Shown here: positions 7,990 to 18,149 of the stretch, one piece after another
Numbering within the stretch: the stretch's first letter is position 1
Layout of the letters: every line of letters begins with the position of its first letter
Origin: Paenibacillus rhizosphaerae
Lineage (GTDB): Bacteria > Bacillota > Bacilli > Paenibacillales > Paenibacillaceae
Length of the DNA: 64,000 nucleotides
NCBI RefSeq assembly: GCF_014192015.1
Contig: NZ_JACHXJ010000001.1
Span: 1,612,001-1,676,000 of the forward strand
Direction of reading: 5' to 3'
The notes under the pieces: model-generated
What the model was told of the DNA's origin: nothing
The model's database searches: none
What the model saw: the letters and a program-made list of their open reading frames with translations, nothing else
Translations under genes and position numbers: made by a program

Positions 7990-10299
7990 ATGAATTTGCT
8001 GCAAATGCTGCGGACGCGGAAATATTTACAGCGGATCTTGCTCAGCTTTATGCTCGTTGTCGCCACGCTGGCGGTGGCCTCCCTATTTATGAACGCCTTC
8101 GCACGCGACAAGGTGCTCAGCCTTCAGAACGAAGCCGACCGCAAGCTGCTGACTCAAATCAACTATAACATCGAAAACATGAACGGCATCGTCAAGGATC
8201 TGGCGGTATCCTTATTCAACGACGAAGAGCTGATCGCACTGAAATCCGGAGCGGATTACAAGCAGAGCATTCTGAAGATCGAGCGCCTGAATCAGACCGT
8301 AGCGGCGTCTCCGTATCTCCACGCTGCCGTCTTTTATAACGGGGCACAGCACCGGTTTTTCTCATCGCTCAACCATGATATGGACAACAGGCTGCTGTAT
8401 CAAAGGCTGGGGGATTATATGTCGTCCCGCAGCGACCTGCCGAAGCTCCAGTTGATTCCGTTGGATCTGGACGGCGGAAATGAAGGGATCGACGTGTTCG
8501 CCTTCTTCATTTATGACGGACCATCCCTAGGTTCGGTAAATGATAACGTCCTGATTTTGACCGTCAAGCCAGGATGGATGTTGGATAACGTGAAAGCGCT
8601 TAATCGTGTCGCAGAGAGGGAGAACGACATGCTGTTCGTGACCGACGGTGACGGGCGCATGCTGATCTCCAACGACCGGTCGCTGCCGGAGGGGCTGGGC
8701 GTCAAAAAGGATCTGCTTCCGCGAATCCAATCTTCCGGGAGTACGCTGGACTCTTTTATCTATAAGCACGGCTCGCTTAAATATAAGGTGACGTATTTGA
8801 GCAAAGGACTGAACAACTGGCAAATCGTCAGCCTCCAGAATTATAACGATGTGCTCGGCAGCGTCCGGCAGATGAAGTGGACGGAGATGGCTGTGACGTT
8901 GTCCGTCGCGGTCTTGGCTGTGCTGCTGTCCGTGTTCTTTTCGTTGCGTCTGTATAAGCCGGTCGGACAGCTGTTGACGCTCGTGCCGCCGCAGCGGCGC
9001 GATGCTCCCCCGGCGAAGGATGAGCTGTCGATCATCGCCGCCAACGTAACGGAAATGATCGGGAAGCTGAAGGGGCTCGAGCAGGAGAGGGCATCCCAGT
9101 GGAACATCGCCAAGGTCTATCATCTGCGCAGCCTGATCGGTCTCAGCGAAGGAGTAAACGAGCTGGAGTTTCGGCGGATCAGAGAGCAGTACGGGCTCGA
9201 TATCGCCTATCCATCCAGACTCCGTCTGGCTCTGGTCCAGATTGATGACGTACAGAGCCTTGCCCGCGGTCAGGGATCCCAAGCGGAATCGCTGCTGTAT
9301 TTCGCGATAGCCAATATTGGCCAGGAATTGCTCCGCAAACAGGGGTCCTGCGAGGCCGCAGACATGAAAAGCGGGCATCTCGTCTTTATATCCGGCGGGG
9401 AATTCAAGGATCTTACATCGCTTGCCGATCGTTTCCGGGAGCTGCAGCAGACCATCCTTCAATATTATCGGGTCACCTTTACGGTCACGCTCAGCGACCT
9501 TTTTGATGACTACCGCGAAATCACGATGCATTATAATTTGGCTGTCCGCCACGCCAATTACCGTATGGTTTTCGGCAAGGGTGCGTTAATAGAGCCGGAA
9601 CGGGTCCGAAGCTGCGAGGCAAACGATACGTTCCGCATTCCGCAGGAAGTGGAGCGGCGCCTGACGGAAGGATTAAAGAGCGGCGATCTGGGCGAGACGG
9701 AGCAGGCGATCCGCCGCTGGAGAGAGCTGATCGGCGGGTTCAGCTTCGAGAACATGTACTCCGCGCTGCTGCATCTGGCGGTCACGCTCAGCAATACGCT
9801 GGGCGAGATGAACCAGCACAATCTGAACCCGGTATCGGTCAACGTTCAGGCCATCAACAGGCGCATTCTCGAGAAAGAAACGTTGGATGAAATCGAAACG
9901 GTGCTGCTCGACGTCGTTCGCGAGGTATTCGAACAGCGGCGGAACGGGCGTGAAGACAAAAACAGGCTGCTTGCCGATACCGTAAAAGAAATGATTGACA
10001 AGCACTATGCCGATCCGGATCTCAATGTGCAGCGGATCGCCGATATGCTGAAGATGAGCTCGGTTTACATCGGGCAGGTGTTCAAGGCGCAGGAAGGAAC
10101 GACAGTCGTCGACCAGATAAACGCTACCCGCCTGGCCCATGCCCGAACGTATTTGGAACAGCAGGAGCTGACCGTGGCGGAAATTATGGATAAGGTCGGC
10201 TTTGGCAACGAGAGCTACTTTTACCGTTTATTTAAACGCCGTTACGGAACCACGCCCAAGGAGTACCGCCTGAAATCCGCCATAGAGAGAAGCATATGA
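7990..10299 (+). CDS. Membrane-bound AraC-type sensor-regulator (one-component)
   Basis: This 769-aa protein has a first membrane helix (LQRILLSFMLVVATLAVASLF, about 14-34), a ~260-residue extracellular sensor resembling a Cache fold, and a second helix (AVTLSVAVLAVLLSVFFSL, about 300-320). A long cytoplasmic linker follows, then a C-terminal AraC DNA-binding domain (VQRIADMLKMSSVYIGQVF, then VAEIMDKVGFGNESYFYRLF). Such proteins couple an external sugar signal directly to DNA. A clear terminator follows, so the ABC genes downstream have their own promoter, which this protein probably controls. Confidence 0.88.
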   Translation: MNLLQMLRTRKYLQRILLSFMLVVATLAVASLFMNAFARDKVLSLQNEADRKLLTQINYNIENMNGIVKDLAVSLFNDEELIALKSGADYKQSILKIERLNQTVAASPYLHAAVFYNGAQHRFFSSLNHDMDNRLLYQRLGDYMSSRSDLPKLQLIPLDLDGGNEGIDVFAFFIYDGPSLGSVNDNVLILTVKPGWMLDNVKALNRVAERENDMLFVTDGDGRMLISNDRSLPEGLGVKKDLLPRIQSSGSTLDSFIYKHGSLKYKVTYLSKGLNNWQIVSLQNYNDVLGSVRQMKWTEMAVTLSVAVLAVLLSVFFSLRLYKPVGQLLTLVPPQRRDAPPAKDELSIIAANVTEMIGKLKGLEQERASQWNIAKVYHLRSLIGLSEGVNELEFRRIREQYGLDIAYPSRLRLALVQIDDVQSLARGQGSQAESLLYFAIANIGQELLRKQGSCEAADMKSGHLVFISGGEFKDLTSLADRFRELQQTILQYYRVTFTVTLSDLFDDYREITMHYNLAVRHANYRMVFGKGALIEPERVRSCEANDTFRIPQEVERRLTEGLKSGDLGETEQAIRRWRELIGGFSFENMYSALLHLAVTLSNTLGEMNQHNLNPVSVNVQAINRRILEKETLDEIETVLLDVVREVFEQRRNGREDKNRLLADTVKEMIDKHYADPDLNVQRIADMLKMSSVYIGQVFKAQEGTTVVDQINATRLAHARTYLEQQELTVAEIMDKVGFGNESYFYRLFKRRYGTTPKEYRLKSAIERSI

Positions 10300-10308
10300 A
10301 CGTGATGT

Positions 10309-10348
10309 AGACCCGCACGGGAGAACCTCTTTCCCTGGCGGGTCTTTT
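10309..10348 (+). terminator. Rho-independent terminator
   Basis: AGACCCGC at 10309-10316 pairs perfectly with GCGGGTCT at 10338-10345 and TTT follows. The long loop contains a smaller GGGAGA/TTTCCC pairing. It separates the membrane regulator from the ABC transporter operon. Confidence 0.75.
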
Positions 10349-10520
10349 GTATGCCCAAGAGGGCTGAAGCCCTGTAAATACAGAAATCCGGCATCTATAC
10401 AGCCCGTCAGTACAGTGATCCTGCAATTGTACAGTACGCAGCAGTAAGGGTTTTAAGCTATCGTTAGATGTGCAAAGCCTGACACCAGGCAGAGCGCAAA
10501 GGAGGAAAGGGGCTTACGAT

Positions 10521-11555
10521 ATGTTGAATAAGGTTTCACTGGCGGGTGACACAGAAAACAGCCGGATTGTGCCAGAAACGGGACAAACCGGACCACTACC
10601 CTCACCGGATATGCCGCCAAAGCAGCGCAAGCAACAATCGGTCATCCGGAAGGAGCTGCGCCATTTCCGTAACAACCGGGAGCTGTTCCTGCTCTCATTG
10701 CCGGGAATATTGTATAAGCTGATATTTGCCTATATTCCGATGGTGGGGCTCATCATCGCCTTTAAAAATTATCGGTACGATCTGGGCATCTTCGGCAGCA
10801 AATGGGTGGGACTGGAAAACTTCCGTTATTTATTTTCTACGGATACCGCCTGGCGGATTACGCGCAACACGGTGCTGTACAATGCCGGCTACATCTTGGT
10901 GACCACCGTCGCGGCGCTGCTGCTCGCCATCCTGATGAACGAAATCAAGCAGAAATGGAGCAAGTTTTATCAGACCGCCTTGTTCCTGCCGCATTTTCTG
11001 TCCTGGGTACTGGTCGGTTACGTGGCGTATGCTTTCTTGAACCATGCGGACGGGCTCATCAACCGGACGCTGCAAGCGTTCGGGATGGATCCGGTGAGCT
11101 GGTATCAGAACGCGGCCCCGTGGCCGGTCATTCTCATTCTGGTTCATTTATGGAAGGCCGTCGGTTTCAACACGCTCATCTATTTCGCGGGAATTTTGGG
11201 GATCAACGGAGAATATTACGAGGCGGCAAGGATCGACGGGGCGACCAAATGGCAGATGGCCCGCAAGATCACCCTCCCGCTGCTGTCGCCGCTGGTCATC
11301 ATTCTCCTGATTTTGTCCATCGGCAACATGTTCCGCGGTGATTTCGGCCTGCATTACTTCATTCCGAACAATTCAGGTTTCCTGTACGGGTCCACCGATA
11401 TTATCGACACTTACGTGTACCGCGCGCTGCGGGAAATCGGGAACGTGAGCATGTCGGCGGCAACGGGCTTTTACCAATCGGTTGTCGGCTTCGTCCTGGT
11501 TCTGCTGGCCAACGGCATCGTGCGCAAAATCAATCCCGACCATTCTTTGTGGTAA
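10521..11555 (+). CDS. Sugar ABC transporter permease (LplB type)
   Basis: This 344-aa integral membrane protein has a polar N-terminal tail, then about six helices. It carries the EAA loop (YYEAARIDGATKWQMARKIT) that contacts the ATPase. The start FLLSLPGILYKLIFAYIPMV and the ending ANGIVRKINPDHSLW are typical of LplB permeases for complex oligosaccharides. ATG 10521 was preferred to upstream codons because AAAGGGG lies 8 bases before it. No ATPase gene is nearby; these importers commonly share a distant MsmX-type ATPase. Confidence 0.92.
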   Translation: MLNKVSLAGDTENSRIVPETGQTGPLPSPDMPPKQRKQQSVIRKELRHFRNNRELFLLSLPGILYKLIFAYIPMVGLIIAFKNYRYDLGIFGSKWVGLENFRYLFSTDTAWRITRNTVLYNAGYILVTTVAALLLAILMNEIKQKWSKFYQTALFLPHFLSWVLVGYVAYAFLNHADGLINRTLQAFGMDPVSWYQNAAPWPVILILVHLWKAVGFNTLIYFAGILGINGEYYEAARIDGATKWQMARKITLPLLSPLVIILLILSIGNMFRGDFGLHYFIPNNSGFLYGSTDIIDTYVYRALREIGNVSMSAATGFYQSVVGFVLVLLANGIVRKINPDHSLW

Positions 11556-11570
11556 CGAGGTGACGTAAAG

Positions 11571-12455
11571 TTGACGAAAACATTGGAGCTGTCGAAAATA
11601 TTGATCAACCTGCTGTTTATCATCCTGTCCGTCTTGGTCGTGCTTCCGTTTCTGCTCGTCATTGCCGTATCACTAACCGACGAAAAGGCATTGTCCCGGG
11701 ACGGGTATCAATTTATCCCAAAATCGTTCAGCCTGGAGGCGTACCGCTATCTACTGGACGCCCCGGAGGTGATGATCAAGGCATACGGGGTAACGATCAC
11801 CGTCACGGTGATCGGATCGCTCGTCGGCCTGCTGCTCACCGCGATGACCGCTTACGTCATTTCCCGGCCGGATTACCGCTACAACCGGATGACGACCTTT
11901 TACGTATTTTTCACGATGCTGTTCAGCGGGGGACTCGTTCCTTCCTATATTTTAATGACCCAGTACCTGCACCTCAAAGACAGCCTGCTGGCACTCATAC
12001 TGCCGGTGCTGCTGTCACCGTTTAACATCATGGTCATGAAAGGGTTCATGTCCAAGATACCGCTTGAGATCATCGAATCGGCGAAAATGGATGGGGCGAG
12101 GGAATTCCGGATTTTCTTCCGCATCATTCTCCCTTTGTCCACGCCGGCATTGGCTACGTTGGGCTTGCTGATCTCGTTCTCTTATTGGAACGACTGGTTT
12201 AACGCGATGCTGTACATCGACGATCCGGGTAAGGTACCGCTGCAGCTGCTGCTGGTCCGAACGCTGAACAGCATTGAATTTCTCACGACGAATACCGAGT
12301 TTGCGACGCAGTTGGGCATCGACCTGGCGAGCTTCCCGAACAATTCCGCCCGGATGGCGATCGCCGTGCTGGCCGGCGGACCGATGCTGATCATCTTCCC
12401 GTTCTTCCAGCGGTTTTTCGTGAAAGGGCTTACGGTTGGCTCCCTCAAGGGTTAA
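11571..12455 (+). CDS. Sugar ABC transporter permease (YtcP type)
   Basis: This 294-aa membrane protein is the usual partner of an LplB permease. It has VLPFLLVIAVSLTDEKAL near the N-terminus, MLFSGGLVPSYILM, the EAA loop (IIESAKMDGAREFRIFFRII) and the family ending FFQRFFVKGLTVGSLKG. It starts with TTG at 11571, preceded by GAGGTGA, only 15 bases after the previous gene, so the two are translated from one message. It should form a heterodimeric channel with that permease. Confidence 0.92.
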   Translation: MTKTLELSKILINLLFIILSVLVVLPFLLVIAVSLTDEKALSRDGYQFIPKSFSLEAYRYLLDAPEVMIKAYGVTITVTVIGSLVGLLLTAMTAYVISRPDYRYNRMTTFYVFFTMLFSGGLVPSYILMTQYLHLKDSLLALILPVLLSPFNIMVMKGFMSKIPLEIIESAKMDGAREFRIFFRIILPLSTPALATLGLLISFSYWNDWFNAMLYIDDPGKVPLQLLLVRTLNSIEFLTTNTEFATQLGIDLASFPNNSARMAIAVLAGGPMLIIFPFFQRFFVKGLTVGSLKG

Positions 12456-12494
12456 CATACACGCAAGCGATTATAAAAACAGGAGGTCACACAG

Positions 12495-14003
12495 ATGAAG
12501 AAAAAGTGGTTTGGCGTGCTGGCGTTTATCCTGCTGGCAGCGACCGTCCTTGCCGGATGCGGCGGCGGAAAAAGCGCGGACGGAGGCGGAGAAACGGCCG
12601 GATCAACGGATGTGAAGAACGAGAGCGGATTGAAGCCCGTCGAGCTGACCTGGTATTATCCGTTGTCCCAGCTCCAGCCCGATCAGCAGAAGGTGCAGGA
12701 CGAAGTCAACAAAATCGTCAAAGAAAAGATCAACGCTACCGTCAAGCTGATGCCGGTCTCCATCGGCGACTACGTGCAAAAAATGAACACCGTGCTTGCA
12801 GCAGGCGAGAAATTCGACATTCTCTGGACCGGCTACATGCTGAAGCCGGAGGAGCTGGTACGCAAAGGAGCCATCCAGCCGCTTGACGATCTGCTGAATC
12901 AATACGCGCCGGAGCTGAAATCCGATGTGCCGCAGGTGATGTGGGACGGCCTGTCCGTCGACGGCAAGATCTACGGCATCCCTAACCAGCAGATCAACGG
13001 TTCCCGCTACGGATTTATCGTGCTGAAGGAGCTTGCCGACAAGTATAAACTGGACACCACGAAGATTAAAAAGATTGAGGATATTGAACCGTTCCTGAAG
13101 CAGATCAAGGACAATGAACCGGATATGATCCCGTTCGGTATCTTCGGCACTGATTTTATCAATCCGCAGGTGCATGACGACAAATATTGGATCGTGCCGG
13201 GACTTGATGACCACTTCTACATCAAGACGGATGACCCGACCTATACGCTTCAACGTTATCCGGAAGAAGAGCTGAACAATTTCCGCCTGGCCAGCAAATG
13301 GTACAAGGAAGGTTACATTTACAAGGATGCGGCGACCGTGAAATCGGGTGACTTCAAAGGCAAGATCGCGGTGGATTACCATATCGTTCTGAAACCGGGC
13401 GTCGAAGCTGAAGTCAAGGCGAGAAACGGCGGACACGACGTGGTCATCATCCCGCTCAGCAACTGGTTCTCCAACGGTTATTCGGCGACCACCAATCAAT
13501 CGATCAGCCGCACTTCGCCGAATCCGGACCGGGCGATGATGCTGCTGAATCTCGTAAACACTGACAAGGAGCTGTACAATCTGCTCTGCAACGGCCTGGA
13601 AGGCGTTCATTACGAGAAGCAGTCCGGCGAATACATTAGCGCACTCCCGGATTCCCGATATAAACCGAATATGGACTGGGTGTTCGGCAGCGTATTCAAT
13701 TCCTACCTGAAGGAAGGCCAGCCGGAGAACGTCTGGGAGGAAACGAAGAAGATCAACGAAACAGCCGAAATCAATCCGGTCGGGGCGTTCAAATTCAATT
13801 CGGAGCCCGTCAGCACCGAGATTGCCAACCTGAACGCGGTATGGGGCGAATACAAACGCGGACTTGTGACCGGGACGCTCGATTTTGACGAAACCTGGCC
13901 GGTGCTCTACGGCAAGCTGAAGGAAGCGGGCGAGGATAAGTATGTGGAGGAGGTGAAGAAACAGTTTGAACAATTCCTGAAAGACAAGGGGTTGAAAAAG
14001 TAA
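12495..14003 (+). CDS. Sugar-binding lipoprotein of the ABC importer (YtcQ/LipO type)
   Basis: This 502-aa protein opens with a lipoprotein signal (MKKKWFGVLAFILLAATVLAG) and the lipobox LAGC (Cys21), followed by a Gly-rich tether. The body is a family 1 extracellular solute-binding protein (ELTWYYPLSQLQPDQQKVQ, FDILWTGYM, DGKIYGIPNQQ). It would capture oligosaccharides at the outer membrane face for the two permeases before it. AGGAGGT precedes ATG 12495. The 12455 to 12495 spacing supports one operon. Confidence 0.92.
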   Translation: MKKKWFGVLAFILLAATVLAGCGGGKSADGGGETAGSTDVKNESGLKPVELTWYYPLSQLQPDQQKVQDEVNKIVKEKINATVKLMPVSIGDYVQKMNTVLAAGEKFDILWTGYMLKPEELVRKGAIQPLDDLLNQYAPELKSDVPQVMWDGLSVDGKIYGIPNQQINGSRYGFIVLKELADKYKLDTTKIKKIEDIEPFLKQIKDNEPDMIPFGIFGTDFINPQVHDDKYWIVPGLDDHFYIKTDDPTYTLQRYPEEELNNFRLASKWYKEGYIYKDAATVKSGDFKGKIAVDYHIVLKPGVEAEVKARNGGHDVVIIPLSNWFSNGYSATTNQSISRTSPNPDRAMMLLNLVNTDKELYNLLCNGLEGVHYEKQSGEYISALPDSRYKPNMDWVFGSVFNSYLKEGQPENVWEETKKINETAEINPVGAFKFNSEPVSTEIANLNAVWGEYKRGLVTGTLDFDETWPVLYGKLKEAGEDKYVEEVKKQFEQFLKDKGLKK

Positions 14004-14138
14004 GAAGTTCATTTAAGGCAGAGAAGCGCAAGCAGCGCACGGATAATGGGGAGAAACCTGCTGTCATGGGCGGCTTCATTGGAAGCTTACAACGGGACCG
14101 GAGCCGGCCCTAATCCATGCTGAAAGGAAAGAGAAGCC

Positions 14139-17100
14139 ATGGCAAAAAAACGGTTGCTCGCGTTTCTCGCGGCCATCGTGCTGATCACGTTCACCCCGTC
14201 TCCGCCGCCAGCTGCAGCGGATGAAGCCGTCATCAAACCAACGGGAAAATCGCTGTATGTAGCCATAAATGGCAGCGACACGAATAATGGATCCAAGAAC
14301 CACCCGTTTAAAACGCTGGAGAAGGCAAGAGATGCCATCCGGAAGCTGAAAGCGAAAGATGGCCTGCCCGCCGGCGGCGTGACGGTGTATCTGCGTGAAG
14401 GGCGGTACGAACGATCAGGCAGCTTTGATTTGAACGAGCAGGACTCCGGCGAAGCCGGGAAGCCGATTAAGTATACGGCTTATCCAGGCGAAAAGGTGAC
14501 CTTGTCCGGATCGAAACGCATTGAAAAATCCGCCTTCACACCGGTCACCGACCAAGCGACTCTTAACCGGATCATCAGTCCCGAGGCGAGACAAAAAGTG
14601 CTGGTAGCCGACTTGGCAGGCGAGGGGATTACCGATTACGGCGAGCAAAGCCGCCACGGCTACTATCTTGCCAACGATCTGAGCAAAGTCCCTCCGATGG
14701 AGCTGTACGTCAACGGGCAGGGAATGACCTTGGCGAGATGGCCGAACCAAGGGACGGTACAGATGGATGAAATCATCGATCCGGGCCCGACGCGGAAAGA
14801 TCCGAACGGGGAGGTACATACGCGCGGAGGAACCTTTTCCTATTCGTATGACCGGCCCCAGTACTGGACCCAGGCGGACGATATTTGGCTGGACGGAATT
14901 TTCGGCTACAGCTGGGAATGGTCCTACAACAAAATCGCCTCCATTGACATTGCCGCCAAAACCATTACCCTCCGCTACGGAGAGATGAGCGGCCTGCTCA
15001 AAAACTGGTATCCGGATTTTCATTTTGCGCAAAACCTGTTGGAAGAAATCGATATGCCGGGCGAGTATTACATCGACCGCCAGGCGGGTAAGCTGTACTT
15101 TTTGCCGAACGCCGAATTTACAGCGGCGAATCCGACGATCGAGGTTACAATGCTGAAAACGCCGATGATCAATGCGCTGAACGCTTCGTACATCGACTTT
15201 TCCGAGCTGGTCATGGGAAATGGACGCGACTCGGCAGCGGTAATTATGGGCGGCAGCCACGTGCGTATCCTGAACAGCGAAATCCGCAATTTCACGAACA
15301 GCGGCGTGCTGGTCAATACGCAGAGCCGATTCTATTACAATGATTTCCAAGGCGTTCCGGGAACCGACCATGCTATCATCAGCACGCATATCCACCATAT
15401 CGGCGGGACGGCGGTCACGCTGACGGGCGGTGACAAGACGACGCTCCAGCCGGGAAACAACGTCGTGGAGAATTCGCACATTCATGATTTTGCTTATTAC
15501 CATAAAGCATACAATCCCGGCGTTCTTCTCTCCGGTGTCGGCAACCGCATGGTGCATAACGAACTGCATGACGCGCCACATCCCGGCGTGCTGATCTTCG
15601 GCAACGACCATGTCGTCGAGTACAACAACATATACGATGTGTGCAAAACCTTCTCGGACCTCGGGGCTATTTACATGAACGCGGGCGAAACACCGCAGCA
15701 GCGGGGTACCGTCATCCGCAGGAATTATTTTCACAATATTGGAGAAAGCAAGGCCGGCGTGGAGGGCGTCTATCCCGACAACTTCACCATGGGGCTTCAG
15801 ATCGACGAAAACATCTTCTACAAAATGGGCAATTCGGCGATCAAGAACAACGGCGGCGCACATATTTTGTCCCGGAACAATATTTTCGTAGACAGTAAAG
15901 TTCCTTATGATTACGCGGACATCTACCTTGGAGATCAGCCGGACAATCAAATCCCGAAAAACTACATGCCGAAATGGCAGGCGCTGTTCGCTGCCAACAA
16001 CGATTTTGTAGGCACACCTTATTTGATCAAGTATCCCGAGCTGGCCAACTTTTTTACAGAAAACCGTTATTATCCCGATACCAATACGTTCCAGGGCAAC
16101 GTCATCTACAACCCGACCATTCCGCGAAGCACGACGACCAATACCAACGGAGCGTATGACAAATTCGGGCTGGTTCAGTATGCCCATAACTTTGTTACGG
16201 CGGAGGATCCGGGCTTTGTGGATCTGGCGGGCGGTGATTTGTCGCTGCGGCCGGATGCGGCCGTATTCAGCGCCATACCTGGCTTTCCCAACATCCCGTT
16301 CGGAGAGATCGGCATGAACGGCAGCGCCGGCACCAGCACAGGTCAGGACAGTCACCCTGTTCAAGGAGTTGCCGTCTATAACGACAACGTTACGGTCGAC
16401 CGCTGGAAAACGGTTAAGCTGCAAACGGCGGTCCTGCCATGGAACGCAGACCATCCGGCCCTGACCTTCACGTCTGCCGATCCGGGGATCGCAACGATAG
16501 ATGACGCCGGGGTCATTACCGGACAGTCTGTCGGCCAAACCGTGATCACAGTGGCATCTGTGGAAAATCCGCAGCTGACGGCTTCAGTGAACGTAACCGT
16601 GGAAGCCGGCGACGGCATTATGGAGTTCACCGATTTCGAATCGGGCGCAAATGGATGGCCCGTGGACGCCAACCGGAGCATCGTTAAAGTGGATGACAAC
16701 CGCTGGTACAAGGTACTGAACGGCGCGTCCGCGCTGAGCAGTAAAAAGTTCTCCGATTATGAGCTGACCTTCAAGCTGAAGACGCCGGGGACGATCGGCG
16801 AAAACGCGACGCTGTATATATTCGACCGCCAGGCGGGCAGCGGTTCAAGCCGTATCGGATATAAAACCCGGGCTGACGGAACTTCGTCATGGCTGCTGTA
16901 TAACTCGGCATGGTCCGTGCTGAAGGAAGTCAAAATGCCTGAACATGATTTGAAGCCGGGCACGGAATATGCCGTCAAAATGCTCGTTAGGGGCGGCGAT
17001 ATCAGCGTGTACGTGAACGGCGAGTTCCGGCTGAAAGGCACGGATCCGGGACATAACGCCGAGGGGCAGGTCGGGTTCTACGTCAACAACGTCAGCGAGA

Positions 17101-17915
17101 TGATGTTCGATGACATCCAGTTCAAGGCGTTGACCACCGATCTGGCCGGCATCATTCCGGCGGAGAACCGGATTCGGCTGGCTGCCGGAGAGAGCAAGCA
17201 GGTCCAGCTGACGTTTGATCCCGCGGATACACCGGATACGGATGTGACTTGGCAATCGGCGAATCCATCGGTGGCTGAAGTCAATGACACGGGCGTCGTC
17301 AGCGCCGTGTATGAGGGTGAGACGGTCGTCACGGCCGTATCGAAGGTAAACCCGCTGATCAAGGCGGATATCGCGGTCACCGTCTCGAACGTCATGCATG
17401 AGACCGATTTTGAATCCGGAGGAAACGGCTGGCCTGTCGATCCCAATCGGAGCATTGCTGCCGATCCGGACGGTAACCGCCGCTATAAAATCTTAAACGG
17501 CGCCACTGGCCTGCTGGACCGAAACTTCTCGTCCTACCAGCTTGAATTCAAGCTGAAGACGCCTTCCGTCATGCCTAACGACGGGGTGCTGTATATTTTT
17601 GACCGCCAGGACGCCACGGGATCGACGCGAATCGGCTACAAAACAAGGACCGACGGCAGCTCGGCATGGATGCTGTACGACACCGCCTGGCAGAAGATCA
17701 AGGAAGAGGCGCTGCCCGCGCAAGACCTGCAGCCGGATACGGAATATGACATCAAGGCGGTTGTCAAAGACGGTGACATCCAGCTCTATGTGAACGGGGA
17801 ACGGAGACTATCCGGCACTGACCCGGGACATAAACCTTCCGGCAAAGTCGGTTTCTATGTGAGCGGTTTCGATTACATGCTGTTCGACGATATCCGTTTC
17901 TCGGTAGTTCCTTAA
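14139..17915 (+). CDS. Secreted right-handed parallel beta-helix enzyme with two Big2-LamG-like units
   Basis: This 1258-aa protein has a signal peptide ending near PPPAAADEA (about residue 27). Residues 38-740 are a parallel beta-helix that starts YVAINGSDTNNGSKNHPFKT, as in polysaccharide lyases and GH141-type hydrolases. Many short Asn-rich turns follow (HILSRNNIFVDS, RRNYFHNIGES). The C-terminus is duplicated: an Ig-like Big2 domain (about 742-826), a LamG-like jelly roll (828-1000), then a second Big2 (1004-1085) and jelly roll (1086-1258). No surface anchor is seen, so it is probably released. Because a GH88 enzyme lies downstream, a lyase activity is attractive, but fold alone does not distinguish lyase from hydrolase. 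It follows the binding protein by 135 bp with no terminator between. Confidence 0.85.
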   Translation: MAKKRLLAFLAAIVLITFTPSPPPAAADEAVIKPTGKSLYVAINGSDTNNGSKNHPFKTLEKARDAIRKLKAKDGLPAGGVTVYLREGRYERSGSFDLNEQDSGEAGKPIKYTAYPGEKVTLSGSKRIEKSAFTPVTDQATLNRIISPEARQKVLVADLAGEGITDYGEQSRHGYYLANDLSKVPPMELYVNGQGMTLARWPNQGTVQMDEIIDPGPTRKDPNGEVHTRGGTFSYSYDRPQYWTQADDIWLDGIFGYSWEWSYNKIASIDIAAKTITLRYGEMSGLLKNWYPDFHFAQNLLEEIDMPGEYYIDRQAGKLYFLPNAEFTAANPTIEVTMLKTPMINALNASYIDFSELVMGNGRDSAAVIMGGSHVRILNSEIRNFTNSGVLVNTQSRFYYNDFQGVPGTDHAIISTHIHHIGGTAVTLTGGDKTTLQPGNNVVENSHIHDFAYYHKAYNPGVLLSGVGNRMVHNELHDAPHPGVLIFGNDHVVEYNNIYDVCKTFSDLGAIYMNAGETPQQRGTVIRRNYFHNIGESKAGVEGVYPDNFTMGLQIDENIFYKMGNSAIKNNGGAHILSRNNIFVDSKVPYDYADIYLGDQPDNQIPKNYMPKWQALFAANNDFVGTPYLIKYPELANFFTENRYYPDTNTFQGNVIYNPTIPRSTTTNTNGAYDKFGLVQYAHNFVTAEDPGFVDLAGGDLSLRPDAAVFSAIPGFPNIPFGEIGMNGSAGTSTGQDSHPVQGVAVYNDNVTVDRWKTVKLQTAVLPWNADHPALTFTSADPGIATIDDAGVITGQSVGQTVITVASVENPQLTASVNVTVEAGDGIMEFTDFESGANGWPVDANRSIVKVDDNRWYKVLNGASALSSKKFSDYELTFKLKTPGTIGENATLYIFDRQAGSGSSRIGYKTRADGTSSWLLYNSAWSVLKEVKMPEHDLKPGTEYAVKMLVRGGDISVYVNGEFRLKGTDPGHNAEGQVGFYVNNVSEMMFDDIQFKALTTDLAGIIPAENRIRLAAGESKQVQLTFDPADTPDTDVTWQSANPSVAEVNDTGVVSAVYEGETVVTAVSKVNPLIKADIAVTVSNVMHETDFESGGNGWPVDPNRSIAADPDGNRRYKILNGATGLLDRNFSSYQLEFKLKTPSVMPNDGVLYIFDRQDATGSTRIGYKTRTDGSSAWMLYDTAWQKIKEEALPAQDLQPDTEYDIKAVVKDGDIQLYVNGERRLSGTDPGHKPSGKVGFYVSGFDYMLFDDIRFSVVP

Positions 17916-17942
17916 ACTTGCTGTTGTTTAGGGTTTACTTCG

Positions 17943-17974
17943 GCGCTCTCTCCCTGAAAGGAGGGAGCGCTTTT
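17943..17974 (+). terminator. Rho-independent terminator
   Basis: GCGCTCTCTCC pairs with GGAGGGAGCGC (one G-U pair) around the loop CTGAAA, followed by TTTT. It ends the transporter and beta-helix operon; the genes from 18150 must have their own promoter between here and 18150. Confidence 0.85.
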
Positions 17975-18149
17975 ACGATTCCTGGTCTGTTATCGCTGTC
18001 TCAATTTGAATCAATGGTCGATACTGTGAATCTTATACGTCTTCATCGTGCTAAATGTGAGCAATGCGTTATTCATGGATAGCGATATTCTCGGATACGT
18101 AAAGATTTGTACCATGACAAAACGATAAAACACCTCAAGGAGGGACAAT

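Noticed and set aside
8527..9552. 341-aa open frame on the minus strand
   Set aside because: Antisense to the membrane AraC gene; no domain and no ribosome site.
12603..14012. 469-aa open frame on the minus strand
   Set aside because: Antisense shadow of the binding lipoprotein gene, whose signal peptide, lipobox and operon position are clear.
14415..16538. 707-aa open frame on the minus strand
   Set aside because: It lies wholly inside the beta-helix gene, has no ribosome site and is rich in Arg, Val and His as expected for an antisense shadow.
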